Source: Chloroflexi bacterium UBA4730
Lineage (GTDB): Bacteria; Chloroflexota; Limnocylindria; P2-11E
Direction: 5' to 3'
NCBI GenBank assembly: GCA_002404155.1
Contig: DHJC01000092.1
Span: forward strand, 10,606-74,605
DNA length: 64,000 nt
This document shows positions 8,462 through 17,198 of this stretch, one piece after another. The position numbers were made by a program, and so were the translations under genes. The number at the start of each line of letters is the position of its first letter. Position 1 is the first letter of the stretch. Below the pieces are notes generated by a model. The model was not told where the DNA came from and did no database searches. It worked only from the letters and a program-made list of their open reading frames with translations.

Positions 8462-8608
8462 CTAGTGCTGCCCGAGCGTGACGATGAGCGCGATGATCAC
8501 GAACGTGACGGCGAAGATCGGCAGGGCGAGCGCGGCGAAGATGATGTGGTCCTGCTGCCGGTACTGCGGGTCGGGTTTGTGCGGCGGAGGCGTTCCGTGG
8601 TCGGCCAT
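8462..8608 (-). CDS. small single-pass membrane protein
   Basis: 48 residues from ATG 8608: a hydrophilic N-terminus rich in Pro and His, then one hydrophobic helix (about residues 23-46) ending at the C-terminus. The frame extends upstream but with shadow-like sequence. No clear Shine-Dalgarno. It is divergent from the next small membrane protein gene (start 8640). Family not recognised. Confidence 0.45.
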   Translation of the reverse strand: MADHGTPPPHKPDPQYRQQDHIIFAALALPIFAVTFVIIALIVTLGQH

Positions 8609-8639
8609 CGCTCGAAAATCTAGCGCATAGCATCGACCG

Positions 8640-8903
8640 ATGGAGATCGCGCTCCTCATCTGGTTCGTTATCGGCGCCGGCATCGCGGCCGGCGCGTTCG
8701 TCCTGGCGCGGTCGGCCATCCAGATCGCGTCCATCGCGTATGACGTCCTCGAGAAGCGCCTCGATCCACGGGTCGCCACGCGCCAGACGATCCTGCTCAC
8801 GCTCGCAGGTGTTACGGCGCTCGTCGCCACGTCGATCGTCGCGGGCATCGCCATCCTCGCGATGCTCCAAGGCCTGGTGAACGCGAGCGGCCTGAACCAA
8901 TGA
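8640..8903 (+). CDS. small membrane protein, two transmembrane helices
   Basis: 87 residues with hydrophobic helices at about 4-24 and 52-78 joined by a basic, amphipathic segment containing LEKRLDPRVATRQ. It is followed immediately by a strong hairpin. I do not recognise the family. The codon pattern and the terminator support a real gene. Confidence 0.55.
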   Translation: MEIALLIWFVIGAGIAAGAFVLARSAIQIASIAYDVLEKRLDPRVATRQTILLTLAGVTALVATSIVAGIAILAMLQGLVNASGLNQ

Positions 8904-8906
8904 CTA

Positions 8907-8934
8907 CGAAGCGCCGGTCTGCACCGGCGCTTCG
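8907..8934 (+). terminator. 12-bp perfect hairpin, probable terminator
   Basis: CGAAGCGCCGGT (8907-8918) pairs perfectly with ACCGGCGCTTCG (8923-8934) around a CTGC loop, starting 3 bases after the stop of the small membrane protein gene. It lies between convergent genes and could serve both. No long U tract. Confidence 0.65.
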
Positions 8935-8958
8935 CTCGCGATCGCAAGGGGGTCGCGG

Positions 8959-9111
8959 TCACATCGTCTTCGGGGTCTCAGGCTGCGGCGCGGGCCGCGG
9001 CTGAAGCGGCGAATCGATGGGCTGCCCGCCTTGTTCCCCCTGCTCCACCTGCGACGGCGGATGCTCTCCGGGCCGCGGCGGGAGGGGATCCTGACCCTGC
9101 TTCTCCTGCAT
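8959..9111 (-). CDS. small Pro/Gln-rich protein
   Basis: A 50-residue hydrophilic protein rich in Pro, Gln and Gly (MQEKQGQDPLPPRPGEHPP...). ATG 9111 has a near-perfect Shine-Dalgarno, AAGGAGG, at optimal distance, among the best ribosome-binding sites in the window and the main evidence that it is expressed. The sequence looks intrinsically disordered. No family recognised. Confidence 0.5.
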   Translation of the reverse strand: MQEKQGQDPLPPRPGEHPPSQVEQGEQGGQPIDSPLQPRPAPQPETPKTM

Positions 9112-9212
9112 TGCGAGGCCTCCTTCTTTGGTTTCGGTCGTCGACCGAACACCGGTCGCTGCGGCAGAGGTCGTGCCAGACCGGGCGGGCGGCCCGAACC
9201 GACCGCAACCCG

Positions 9213-9629
9213 TTACGTGGCGGAAGGCGAAGCAAGCGTTGCGACGAGTGCGCGAACGCGTTGCTCGATCCCGTCTCGCACGATGCGGAACGCCGCGAGT
9301 CGCTCGTCCTCGGTGCCGCGCGCGAGCGCGGGATCGGCGAACTTCCAGCGCAGCTGGAGCGTGGCGCCCGGCGGGATCGGGCAGTTCGCATCGCACACGG
9401 TGACGCAGACATCGAACGGCCCCACCAGCTCATCGATCGACTTGCTCCGCTGCCGAGAGATGTCGACCCCGACCTCGCGCATCGCGCGAACGGCGAGCGG
9501 GTGCAGCGCGCTCGCGACCGTGCCGGCGCTCTCGGCGATGAAGCGGTCGCCGGCCATCGCCCACAGGAACCCTTCGGCCATCTGCGAGCGCGCCGCGTTG
9601 TGACCGCAAAGGAAAACGACGCGCGTCAT
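9213..9629 (-). CDS. arsC: low-molecular-weight phosphatase / arsenate reductase-like protein
   Basis: 138 residues of the LMW protein tyrosine phosphatase fold with the active-site loop CGHNAARS (Cys8, Arg14), Asn11 marking the arsenate reductase branch. In thioredoxin-coupled ArsC two further cysteines shuttle the disulfide, usually seven residues apart; here C75, C79 and C83 are spaced closer (VCVTVCDANCP), so the shuttle may differ. The general acid is in FADPA. No arsenite efflux gene is adjacent; the nearest neighbour is a divergent MFS transporter whose start is only 20 bases away. The role as arsenate reductase is inferred. Confidence 0.75.
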   Translation of the reverse strand: MTRVVFLCGHNAARSQMAEGFLWAMAGDRFIAESAGTVASALHPLAVRAMREVGVDISRQRSKSIDELVGPFDVCVTVCDANCPIPPGATLQLRWKFADPALARGTEDERLAAFRIVRDGIEQRVRALVATLASPSAT

Positions 9630-9649
9630 TCCTCTCTATCGTCGCACGC

Positions 9650-10951
9650 ATGCGATCGGGCCCGCTGCGTCACAAGTGGTTCGCGCTATTCACCGCGACC
9701 ATCACCTCGGGCTCGATCGGCGACGAGATCATGCGGCTGGCACTTCCCCTGCTCGTCCTCGACCTGACCCACGACATCGGTGCAGCCGCGACCCTCCGGG
9801 TCATCGAGACCGTGCCGTACGTGCTGTTCGGCGCGTTCGCCGGCGCGCTGATCGATCGCTCGGAGAAGCGGCGTCTGCTGGCCATCACGACGGTCCTGAG
9901 CTTCCTCCTGACCGCATTCATCCCGCTGTCGGTCGACATCGGCTGGTTCTCGCTTGGCCTGCTCTACGCCGTCACCTTTCTGCTCGGCACCCTCGAGGTC
10001 GTGTGGGGCATCACCGCGGACTTCAGCGTCGTGCCGGCACTCGTCGAGCCCGAGGAGCTGACGGCCGCGAACGCGACCTATCTGACCGCCGACCGGGTGG
10101 CCCGGATCGTCGGTCCGAGCCTCGGCGGCCTCTCGGTCGGCGCGCTCGCGTTCACCGGCGCGTACGGCTCGGCGAACGCGCTGTGGCTCTCAGCGGTCCT
10201 CTACCTGCCGTCGCTCGTGGTCTTCCTGCGGATGCCGCCGCTCAACGATGTCGATCCGGCGTCGGTGGCGCCGCTCACGGTCGCGAACGTGAAGAGCGAG
10301 GTCGGCGAGGGCTTCACCTTCATCTGGCGGAGCACGGTGCTCCGCGCGCTCTTCGTCCTCATGTTCATCAGCAATCTCGGAAGTCAGGGGATGAACACGC
10401 TGCTCCTCTTCGTGCTCCGCGAGCAGTACAAGCTTGACGCAATCACGATCGGCCTGGCGCTGTCGTTCACCGGACTGATCCAGATCTTCGGCTCGGCGTT
10501 CGCGCCACGTCTGGCTCGTGGCCGGCCCCTCGGGCTCACGATGCTCATCGTCGTCTCGATCGCCGCGCTCTCGAGCGGCGCGGCGTCGTTCGCGCGTACC
10601 TGGCAGACCGTGGTCCTCGCGGTCACCGGCCGGCAGCTCGCGTGGAGCGCGCACATCGTCTACGCCTTCATCCCGCGCCAGCGCGAGGTGCCCGCGGCGT
10701 TGCGTGGACGCGTGAACGGCGCGTTCCGCACGCTCATCCTCATCAGCAACACCGCCTCGCCGGCGCTGCTGTCGACCATCGCCGCCGCGTACAGCACGTC
10801 GGTCGCGTTCGCGGCCGCGGGCGTGCTCGGGGTGCTGTCCGTCGTGGTGAGCGCACTCGGGCCGCTGCGGAAGTACGACATCCGCGACGCGCCCGAGGAG
10901 GCCGCGGCCGTCGAACCGGCGGCGGAGTCGGAGCCGACGCCGGCCGACTGA
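9650..10951 (+). CDS. MFS transporter, MFS_3 / EntS-like
   Basis: 433 residues with about 12 hydrophobic segments, the MFS_3 type motif GALIDRSEKRRLL between helices 2 and 3, and a short hydrophilic tail rich in Glu, Pro and Ala. Family members export siderophores, macrolides and other small molecules. The start is 20 bases from the divergent arsC start, so they share a promoter region. Substrate unknown. Confidence 0.8.
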   Translation: MRSGPLRHKWFALFTATITSGSIGDEIMRLALPLLVLDLTHDIGAAATLRVIETVPYVLFGAFAGALIDRSEKRRLLAITTVLSFLLTAFIPLSVDIGWFSLGLLYAVTFLLGTLEVVWGITADFSVVPALVEPEELTAANATYLTADRVARIVGPSLGGLSVGALAFTGAYGSANALWLSAVLYLPSLVVFLRMPPLNDVDPASVAPLTVANVKSEVGEGFTFIWRSTVLRALFVLMFISNLGSQGMNTLLLFVLREQYKLDAITIGLALSFTGLIQIFGSAFAPRLARGRPLGLTMLIVVSIAALSSGAASFARTWQTVVLAVTGRQLAWSAHIVYAFIPRQREVPAALRGRVNGAFRTLILISNTASPALLSTIAAAYSTSVAFAAAGVLGVLSVVVSALGPLRKYDIRDAPEEAAAVEPAAESEPTPAD

Positions 10952-10999
10952 CCGGGCTAGGCTTGCCCCCATTCACCCATCTTCCGAGGCGGAGGTCCC

Positions 11000-11626
11000 G
11001 TGACCGGCACGCTCTGGCTCACCCTCGGCGAGGCGAGCCGCATCCTCGGCGTCGATCCCGACACGCTGCGCCGCTGGGCCGACAAGGGGAAGGTCGACGT
11101 CCTGAAGACGCCGGGCGGGCATCGCCGCTTCCTCCGCGCGTCGATCGAAGGCATGCTCCCCCGCCCCCGTCAGGCCGCCCGTCAGTCGCTCACCGCGATG
11201 GGCGAGCCGCCCGATCGCATCGCGGCATTGTTCCTGGAGCGCGTGCGCTCGGACATGGCCGCGCAGGACTGGCATTCGCGGTTCGACGAGGCATCGCTCC
11301 GCTGGTTCCGCGAGCGCGGGGTGCGGATGAGCGATCTGCTCATCGGCTACCTCGACGCGGTACGCCGTACCGGCCGCGACGAATACCTGAAGCAGGCCGC
11401 GTCGCTCGGTATGGAGTACGGCGTCCAGGCGCGCACCCGCGGACTCTCGCTCGGCGAGGCGACCCAGGCGTTCCTGTTCTTCCGGGCGCGCTTTCTTGCC
11501 GAGATCGCGAATGTCGCCCGCCGGCGGGCGCTCGAGGCACAGCAGGCCGCTGCACTGTTCGAAGAGGCCGACCGCGCCCTCGACACGGTGATCCTCGCGC
11601 TCATCGACGGGCACCGCGGGTCATGA
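11000..11626 (+). CDS. MerR/excisionase-type DNA-binding protein with C-terminal helical domain
   Basis: 208 residues. The N-terminus (LTLGEASRILGVDPDTLRRWADKGKVDVLKTPGGHRRF) is an HTH_17/MerR-like helix-turn-helix with the typical 'TPGGHRRF' wing. The C-terminal 140 residues are all-helical and recall the sensor part of RsbRD/globin-like regulators (EYLKQAASLGMEYGVQARTRGLSLGEATQAFLFFR), a weak match. GTG start 11000 with GGCGGAGG upstream. The stop overlaps the start of the M20 hydrolase (ATGA), so it may regulate or respond to that enzyme's substrate. Confidence 0.7.
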   Translation: MTGTLWLTLGEASRILGVDPDTLRRWADKGKVDVLKTPGGHRRFLRASIEGMLPRPRQAARQSLTAMGEPPDRIAALFLERVRSDMAAQDWHSRFDEASLRWFRERGVRMSDLLIGYLDAVRRTGRDEYLKQAASLGMEYGVQARTRGLSLGEATQAFLFFRARFLAEIANVARRRALEAQQAAALFEEADRALDTVILALIDGHRGS

Positions 11627-12834
11627 CCGATTCGAAGACCCTCGGCGAGCGCGCCGTCAAAGCGATCGACGCGAAGCGGGCTGACCTCATCAAGCTCTCG
11701 CTCTCGCTCCACGGTGAGCCGGAGATCGGATACCAGGAGCACAAGTCCGCCGCCAAGCTGACCGACTTCCTCGAGGCGAACGGCTTCGCCGTCCAGCGGA
11801 AGTACAAGGACGTGGAGACCGCGTATCGCGGCGACGCATCCGGCAAGGCCAACGGTCCGACGGTCGCGATCCTCACCGAGTACGACGCGCTCCCGGACAT
11901 CGGCCACGCCTGCGGGCACAACCTGATCGCGATGATGGGCACCGGCGCCGCCATCGGCGTGCGCGCGGTCCTCGACGAGCTCCCCGGGCGACTTGCGGCC
12001 ATCGGCACGCCCGCTGAGGAGGGCGGCGGCGGCAAGGTCGCGCTCGTGCGCGCCGGAGGCTTCGCCGATGTCGACGTCGCGATGATGTGCCACCCCTCGT
12101 CGCGGACGCTCGCTGGCCGGACGTCGCTGGCGTCGAACCGCGTGGACATCGAGTTCTACGGCAAGGCCGCGCACGCGGCGGCGCAGCCGGACAAGGGCAT
12201 CAACGCCCTGGACGGCGTGATCCAGACCTTCAACAACGTGAACGCGATGCGCCAGCAGCTGCGGCCGGAGGCGCGCATCCACGGGATCATCACGAGCGGC
12301 GGCAGCGCCGCGAACATCATCCCCGAGTACGCGATGGCGAAGTTCAGCGTGCGCGCGCTCGACCGCCGCTACCAGCAGGAAGTGCTGAAACGCTTCATCG
12401 CCTGCGCCGAGGGCGCCGCGGCCGCGACCGGCACGAAGCTCAAAGTCACGGTCCACGAGAACTCGGGCTACGAGAACATGGTCCCGTCGCAGCCGCTCGC
12501 CGACCGGTGGGCCGCGCACATGCGCGCCCTGGGGCAGGCGGTTCAGCCGACGCAGGACGACGAGCGGATGGGCTCGACGGACATGGGGAACGTGAGCCAG
12601 ATCCTGCCGGCGATCCATCCGTACATCGGGATCGCCGCCGACGGCACGCCGGGCCACTCGACCGCGTTCCGCGACGCCGCCGCGACGCCGGAGGCCCACG
12701 AGAACGCGCTGTTCGCGGCGAAGGCGCTCGCGCTCGTCGCCATCGACGCCTTGACCGACAGCGCGCTCCTCAAGCGCGCCCGCGCCGACTTCGAGGACCG
12801 CCGCACGCAAGGTGTGGTGAAGGGCAAGGCCTGA
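11623..12834 (+). CDS. M20-family amidohydrolase / metallopeptidase
   Basis: 403 residues. Metal-site motifs are visible: YDALPDIGHACGHN around residue 95 and the catalytic glutamate in TPAEEGGGG around 130, followed by a dimerisation insert (HAAAQPDKGINALDGVIQTFNNVNA). Closest by pattern to PM20D2/aminobenzoyl-glutamate-hydrolase-like M20 enzymes that split N-acyl amino acids or dipeptides. Start fixed by ATGA overlap with the regulator gene; the frame is open further upstream but overlaps that gene. Confidence 0.85.
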   Translation: MTDSKTLGERAVKAIDAKRADLIKLSLSLHGEPEIGYQEHKSAAKLTDFLEANGFAVQRKYKDVETAYRGDASGKANGPTVAILTEYDALPDIGHACGHNLIAMMGTGAAIGVRAVLDELPGRLAAIGTPAEEGGGGKVALVRAGGFADVDVAMMCHPSSRTLAGRTSLASNRVDIEFYGKAAHAAAQPDKGINALDGVIQTFNNVNAMRQQLRPEARIHGIITSGGSAANIIPEYAMAKFSVRALDRRYQQEVLKRFIACAEGAAAATGTKLKVTVHENSGYENMVPSQPLADRWAAHMRALGQAVQPTQDDERMGSTDMGNVSQILPAIHPYIGIAADGTPGHSTAFRDAAATPEAHENALFAAKALALVAIDALTDSALLKRARADFEDRRTQGVVKGKA

Positions 12835-12864
12835 GCCCGCCCTAGAAGCCCCGCGCGACCCCGG

Positions 12865-13122
12865 TCACTGCACGTCGATCCGCTCGCGAGGCGCGCCCGG
12901 CCCATCGCGCTGGTCGGATTCGATCCAATGATCCAGGAATGCCCGCAGCGCGAGCAGCTGCTCGCGCCATGCGGCACGCATATGGGTGCGCGTCTCATCC
13001 GGGACGACCGTCCGAATGACGCTCTCGATCTGGTCTCCAACGCGGTAGACCGGTCGCTCCAATCGGGCGAGCCGAGCCTCGAGCTCCTTGATCCGTGTCT
13101 CCAGCGCCGTCTGATCCGTCAT
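12865..13122 (-). CDS. small coiled-coil protein coupled to ArsA-like ATPase
   Basis: 85 residues: a heptad-like N-terminus (TALETRIKELEARLARLERPVYRVGDQIESVIRTVVP) predicted as coiled coil, then a charged helix. ATG 13122 overlaps the stop of the ArsA-like gene (ATGA). Family not recognised; strict coupling suggests it assembles with or regulates the ATPase. Confidence 0.6.
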   Translation of the reverse strand: MTDQTALETRIKELEARLARLERPVYRVGDQIESVIRTVVPDETRTHMRAAWREQLLALRAFLDHWIESDQRDGPGAPRERIDVQ

Positions 13123-14327
13123 GTCGCACCTCCAACGCCCGCTCCCGGTGGCATCCCGAACTGGATCTTCAGCGTTCGGTCCTCGAACTTCGCCCCCTGC
13201 GTCGGCGCATTGAGCAGGAGCCGAGGCAGGATCAGATTGCGCCGAAACGCTCCGACGTGCACGGTCAGCTCGTCGGCATTGCGCGTCAACGACACGTCGT
13301 GTTTCGAGACGAACGGCAGCTCGAGCGCAAGGGTAAAGCCGCTGTCGGTCCGCTCGACCCGGTACGGCCTGCCGCGGTAGAACTCGCGCGCGGGGTCCTC
13401 GTCGCCGAACAGCGCCGACGCGACGCGATCGAGCATCTCGAGCCCGACGACTTCGCGATCGAAGTACGGCACCGTCCTGACCGGGACGGGCGCGAACGAC
13501 TCCTCGACCATCGGCAGGTAGCGCCGCTGCACCTCCTGCCACGCCGCGAAGTACGCACCCGGATCGCTCGGTAGTAGTCGGTTGACCACGGCCAGGTCGG
13601 TCGCGTAGCCGTAGAGATGGAAGTACGTGAACGAGCGCTGGGCCTCCTTGATGACCATCTTCTCCAGATTCAGGACGATGCGCACCGATGTGCGCTCGGG
13701 GTCGATGAGGAGCCCGTGCAGATGCTCGAGCTGCCGGAAGAGCCGATCGCCGGCGGCGAAGACGGCGTCATTCGGCATCGGCATCCCGATCACCCGGCGC
13801 ACGATCGGACCGGCGACCTTGGTCAGCTTCTGCTGGAGCGGAACGATCCGCTCGAGCCACCACTTCGAGGCCTCGGGCAACGACAGGAGCCGCAGTGTCT
13901 CGCCGGTCGGCGCGGCGTCGACGACGATCAGGTCGTACTTGCCGCTGTCGTGATGCTCGGCGATCCGCAGCAGCGCGGCCAGCTCGTCCATCCCCGGGAG
14001 GACGCTCATCTCTTCGGACAGCACCTCGTCGATGCCCCGCCACAGGAAGATCGTCTTGATGTACTCCTGGATCGCGCCCCAGGACTTCGCGACCTCGTGC
14101 ATCGCGTCGGATTCGTGCGCCCAAAGGTTCGGCGCGATCTCGATCGGCTCCGCGCCGAGCTCGCGGTCGAACGCGTCGCCGAGGGAGTGCGCGAGGTCGG
14201 TCGAGATCACCATCGTCCGAGCTCCGCGCCGCGCGCAGCGCAGCGCCGTGGCCGCGGCCACGCTCGTCTTCCCTACTCCACCCTTCCCCGTGTACACGAG
14301 GATCCGGCACCCCGGCGGCGAGACCAT
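13119..14327 (-). CDS. arsA: ArsA/GET3-family ATPase with C-terminal HSP20-like domain
   Basis: 402 residues. Deviant Walker A GKGGVGKTS at about 13-21, then Switch-type DLAHSLGDAFD and DAAPTGETLRLL (A-loop), typical of ArsA/GET3. Residues of about 315-395 match the ArsA_HSP20 extension (YRVERTDSGFTLALELPF...RRNLILPRLL). A single ATPase half is present, as in GET3, rather than the tandem halves of classical arsenite-pump ArsA. No ArsB is adjacent, so a role in protein targeting or membrane-protein handling is as likely as arsenite transport. Co-translated with the coiled-coil gene. Confidence 0.85.
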   Translation of the reverse strand: MVSPPGCRILVYTGKGGVGKTSVAAATALRCARRGARTMVISTDLAHSLGDAFDRELGAEPIEIAPNLWAHESDAMHEVAKSWGAIQEYIKTIFLWRGIDEVLSEEMSVLPGMDELAALLRIAEHHDSGKYDLIVVDAAPTGETLRLLSLPEASKWWLERIVPLQQKLTKVAGPIVRRVIGMPMPNDAVFAAGDRLFRQLEHLHGLLIDPERTSVRIVLNLEKMVIKEAQRSFTYFHLYGYATDLAVVNRLLPSDPGAYFAAWQEVQRRYLPMVEESFAPVPVRTVPYFDREVVGLEMLDRVASALFGDEDPAREFYRGRPYRVERTDSGFTLALELPFVSKHDVSLTRNADELTVHVGAFRRNLILPRLLLNAPTQGAKFEDRTLKIQFGMPPGAGVGGAT

Positions 14328-14377
14328 TCGGTCAGGGTACCCGTCGATGGATAGGCTGAGCCGACGGTGGGAACGAG

Positions 14378-15547
14378 CTGAGCCTTCCGCGCGACGTCCG
14401 GCTCCTCGTCCTTGTCCAGGTCCTCTGGGGTCTCGGCTTCGGGCTCATCGGCCCGCTCCAGCCGCTCTATCTCCAGTCCCTCGGCGCTGATCCGTCGCAA
14501 ATCGGCCTCGTGTTCGGTGTCGGCAACATCGTCGGCGGGCTGCTCGTCCTTCCGGCCGGCGCGATCGCCGACCGGCGCGGACGGCGCATCGTCATCGTCG
14601 CGAGCGGCGTATCGGGGACGATCGGCGCGCTCTCGCTCGTGCTGCTCGATCACTGGGAATGGGCTTTCGCGAGCTCGATCCTGTACTGGGCCGGCACCGC
14701 CGCGTTGCCGGTGATGAGCGCGCACGTCGCGGCGGTCGCGCCGCGGGCGCTTCTCGGCCGCGCGATGGGCACCGTGTACGGGGCGTTCTTCGGCGGGTTC
14801 ATCGTCGCCTCGCCGCTCGCGGGCACGCTCGCCGCGCATTTCGGGATGCGCGCCGCGATCCTCATCGGGGCGGTCTTCTTCGGCCTCTCGACCGCCGCCA
14901 CGCTCGGCCTCCCGTCCGGACGCGGCGCCCACCTCCTCGCTCCGGGACGATTCCCGCGGGCCTTCTGGGCCCTCCTCGCACTCGCGCCGATCGGCGCGTT
15001 CGTCGCCGTGCTCCCCACGCCGCTCCTCCCGGTGTACGTGCGCGATGTCGCCGGTGCGCCACTCGAGCTCGTCGGCATCTACATCGCGTGTCTCAGCCTC
15101 GGCTCAGCGCTCTTCTCGGCGGCCGGGGGACGGCTCGCCGACCGCTTCGGCGCGGCGCCCGCGGTGATCGCGAACGCGATCGTGCTGACCATCGGCTGCG
15201 CCATGGCGGCGCTGCTTGCGTCGAACGGCGTCTTCGTCGCGATCGGGCTCGTCCTCGCCGGCGCGAACGTCGCGTCGAATCCGGTGCTCGCGGCGCTGCT
15301 GGAGCGCATCGTCCCACCTGCGCGCGTCGCCCTCGGGTACGCCTCGTTCCAGCTGGTGTACGCGGCCGGCTTCGGCGCGGGTGGCATCGCGGCAGGCTCG
15401 TTGTACGACGCGGATCCGCATCTGCCGTTGCTCGTGACCGTCGCCCTCGCGCTGCCGATCGCGGTCGTGATCGCCTTCGTCGTCGCGCGCATCACGCGCT
15501 CCGACGCACCGCCGACACCGCCCATAGAATTCGGCCGGACCACTTAG
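14378..15547 (+). CDS. MFS transporter with probable CTG start
   Basis: About 389 residues, with 12 hydrophobic segments and the MFS signature GAIADRRGRRIV between helices 2 and 3. The obvious GTG at 14510 would delete the first helix (LLVLVQVLWGLGFGLIGPLQPLYLQSLG). The frame is open upstream only to 14360 and has no ATG, GTG or TTG there; CTG 14378, preceded by GGTGGGA, gives a normal N-terminus. It is divergent from the ArsA-like gene. Substrate unknown. Confidence 0.7.
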   Translation: MSLPRDVRLLVLVQVLWGLGFGLIGPLQPLYLQSLGADPSQIGLVFGVGNIVGGLLVLPAGAIADRRGRRIVIVASGVSGTIGALSLVLLDHWEWAFASSILYWAGTAALPVMSAHVAAVAPRALLGRAMGTVYGAFFGGFIVASPLAGTLAAHFGMRAAILIGAVFFGLSTAATLGLPSGRGAHLLAPGRFPRAFWALLALAPIGAFVAVLPTPLLPVYVRDVAGAPLELVGIYIACLSLGSALFSAAGGRLADRFGAAPAVIANAIVLTIGCAMAALLASNGVFVAIGLVLAGANVASNPVLAALLERIVPPARVALGYASFQLVYAAGFGAGGIAAGSLYDADPHLPLLVTVALALPIAVVIAFVVARITRSDAPPTPPIEFGRTT

Positions 15548-15557
15548 GGGAGAGACG

Positions 15558-17198
15558 ATGGCGGCCGCGAAGCCCAAGCTGTACACGTTCCCGACCAGCG
15601 ACGACGCGATGGCCCCGGAGTGGCCGGGTACGCCGATCGGCGCGAAGAACACGATCACCCGGCAGAAGGGCCGCACCCCCGTCGGGAACAAGATGGTCGA
15701 CGCGACGCCCGGCTTGTTCCGTCGCCTGCTCGCGAACTCGTTCCAGTTCATCGCCGCGTCGAACCAGCCGGTGCACTCGCACGACGTCGTCATCCACGGC
15801 CTCCGGGTCCGGGCGATCACGAACAGCGAGCACCTCATCGGGTACTGGCGCGACAACTGGTACTCGCTCGAGGAGTGGACCCGGCAGACCGGCGAGCAAC
15901 CGCACGACACGCCGGACGTGCTCGTCGTCGCGCTCGGCCGCATCCCGACGGAGCAGGAGGCCGCGTACTACTCCCGCCAGAACGACACGGTGGTGTTCTT
16001 CAACACGTCGTACTACGGCCAGCTCAAGAGCTGGGTCCTCGGCGCGGTCGGCCGCAAGCTCGCCGTCGAATACGGCATCCATTCGATCCACGGCGCGGTC
16101 GTGACGAAGGACGGCAAGGGGCTGCTCTACATCGCGCCCACCGGCACCGGAAAGTCGACGTCCACATACGGCGTCATGGAGTTCCCGAACACCCGCTTCC
16201 ACTCCGATGACTGGGTCTACGTCCGCTACGCCTACCCGACGAAGGACGGTCGGACGGTGTCGCCGGCACGGGTGATCGTCGACGGGAAGGACGTCGCGCG
16301 CGGCTGGCAGACGTACCGCTGGCTCGAGGAGCACAACGGCTCGACCGCCACGGTCATCGGCCGCGCGCTCGATGACAGCGAGGTCACGACGGTGGCCAAG
16401 GATCTCGACGTCGACCATCCGGAGGCGTACGCGTTCACGTCGGAGAAGGTCTTCTACCTCCGCTCGAACCTGGTCGAGAACTTCCCGCAGGCGGCGTACG
16501 ACATGATCCGTTCGCGGCTCGAGAACGCCCCTGACGTGACGCCTGAGTTCATGACCGAGAACACGTCGTCGATCGACGCGGTCTTCATGAAGTTGAAGGG
16601 CACGTCGCCATTCGACAAGATGTCGGACGACGAGCTGCGCACGACGATCGGCCGGTTCTTCGCGTTCGAGAACACGCGCGCGATGCTCGACATCACGACG
16701 GTGTTCCCGAAGGAGCGCGTGTTCACGAATCCGATGGAGCCCGCGCGCATCAACGCGGTCATGCTCCTCAAGCGGAACTTCGACGAGGACCTCGTCATCG
16801 AGCGACTCTCGCTCGCCAGATTCATGGCCCGACTGCTCGTCGGCCGGACGCCGACCGGCACGAAGGAGATCGTCTACAACTCGTACCGCGCCGTCGACGA
16901 CAAGAGCGAGCGAGCCTGGATCGACACGATCGAGGCGAAGGGCGTCGACAAGATGTGGGACGAGTACCTGAAGGCCACCGACAAGCCGGTGACGCTCGAG
17001 GAAGAGCTGGAGATGTTCCGGATGCTCCATCGGTCGGCGAAGGCCTACGACGTGAACACGACGCTCCAGAAGGACCCGAAGATCACCGGCCGGATGGAGG
17101 CCGTGAACAAGACGATGCGCATCCTCGTGAAGGCGCTCGAGACCGACCAGGACGACTTCCACTACGACATCACGTCCTATGGGAAGCTGCTCGAATGA
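15558..17198 (+). CDS. P-loop protein of the HprK/PEP-carboxykinase superfamily
   Basis: 546 residues. The nucleotide site is clear: APTGTGKSTST near residue 195 and the downstream acidic HSDDW, matching the kinase-1a and DD motifs of ATP-type PEP carboxykinase and HPr kinase. The N-terminal third has no standard PEPCK signature that I can identify, so the substrate is uncertain. AGGGGAGA upstream of ATG 15558. The stop overlaps the DinB gene start (ATGA). I would not call it a PEP carboxykinase without a structural comparison. Confidence 0.6.
   Translation: MAAAKPKLYTFPTSDDAMAPEWPGTPIGAKNTITRQKGRTPVGNKMVDATPGLFRRLLANSFQFIAASNQPVHSHDVVIHGLRVRAITNSEHLIGYWRDNWYSLEEWTRQTGEQPHDTPDVLVVALGRIPTEQEAAYYSRQNDTVVFFNTSYYGQLKSWVLGAVGRKLAVEYGIHSIHGAVVTKDGKGLLYIAPTGTGKSTSTYGVMEFPNTRFHSDDWVYVRYAYPTKDGRTVSPARVIVDGKDVARGWQTYRWLEEHNGSTATVIGRALDDSEVTTVAKDLDVDHPEAYAFTSEKVFYLRSNLVENFPQAAYDMIRSRLENAPDVTPEFMTENTSSIDAVFMKLKGTSPFDKMSDDELRTTIGRFFAFENTRAMLDITTVFPKERVFTNPMEPARINAVMLLKRNFDEDLVIERLSLARFMARLLVGRTPTGTKEIVYNSYRAVDDKSERAWIDTIEAKGVDKMWDEYLKATDKPVTLEEELEMFRMLHRSAKAYDVNTTLQKDPKITGRMEAVNKTMRILVKALETDQDDFHYDITSYGKLLE

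Noticed and set aside
15558..17198. Calling the P-loop protein a PEP carboxykinase
   Set aside because: Only the nucleotide-binding motifs match; the oxaloacetate/PEP-binding residues could not be identified, so the family-level description is kept.
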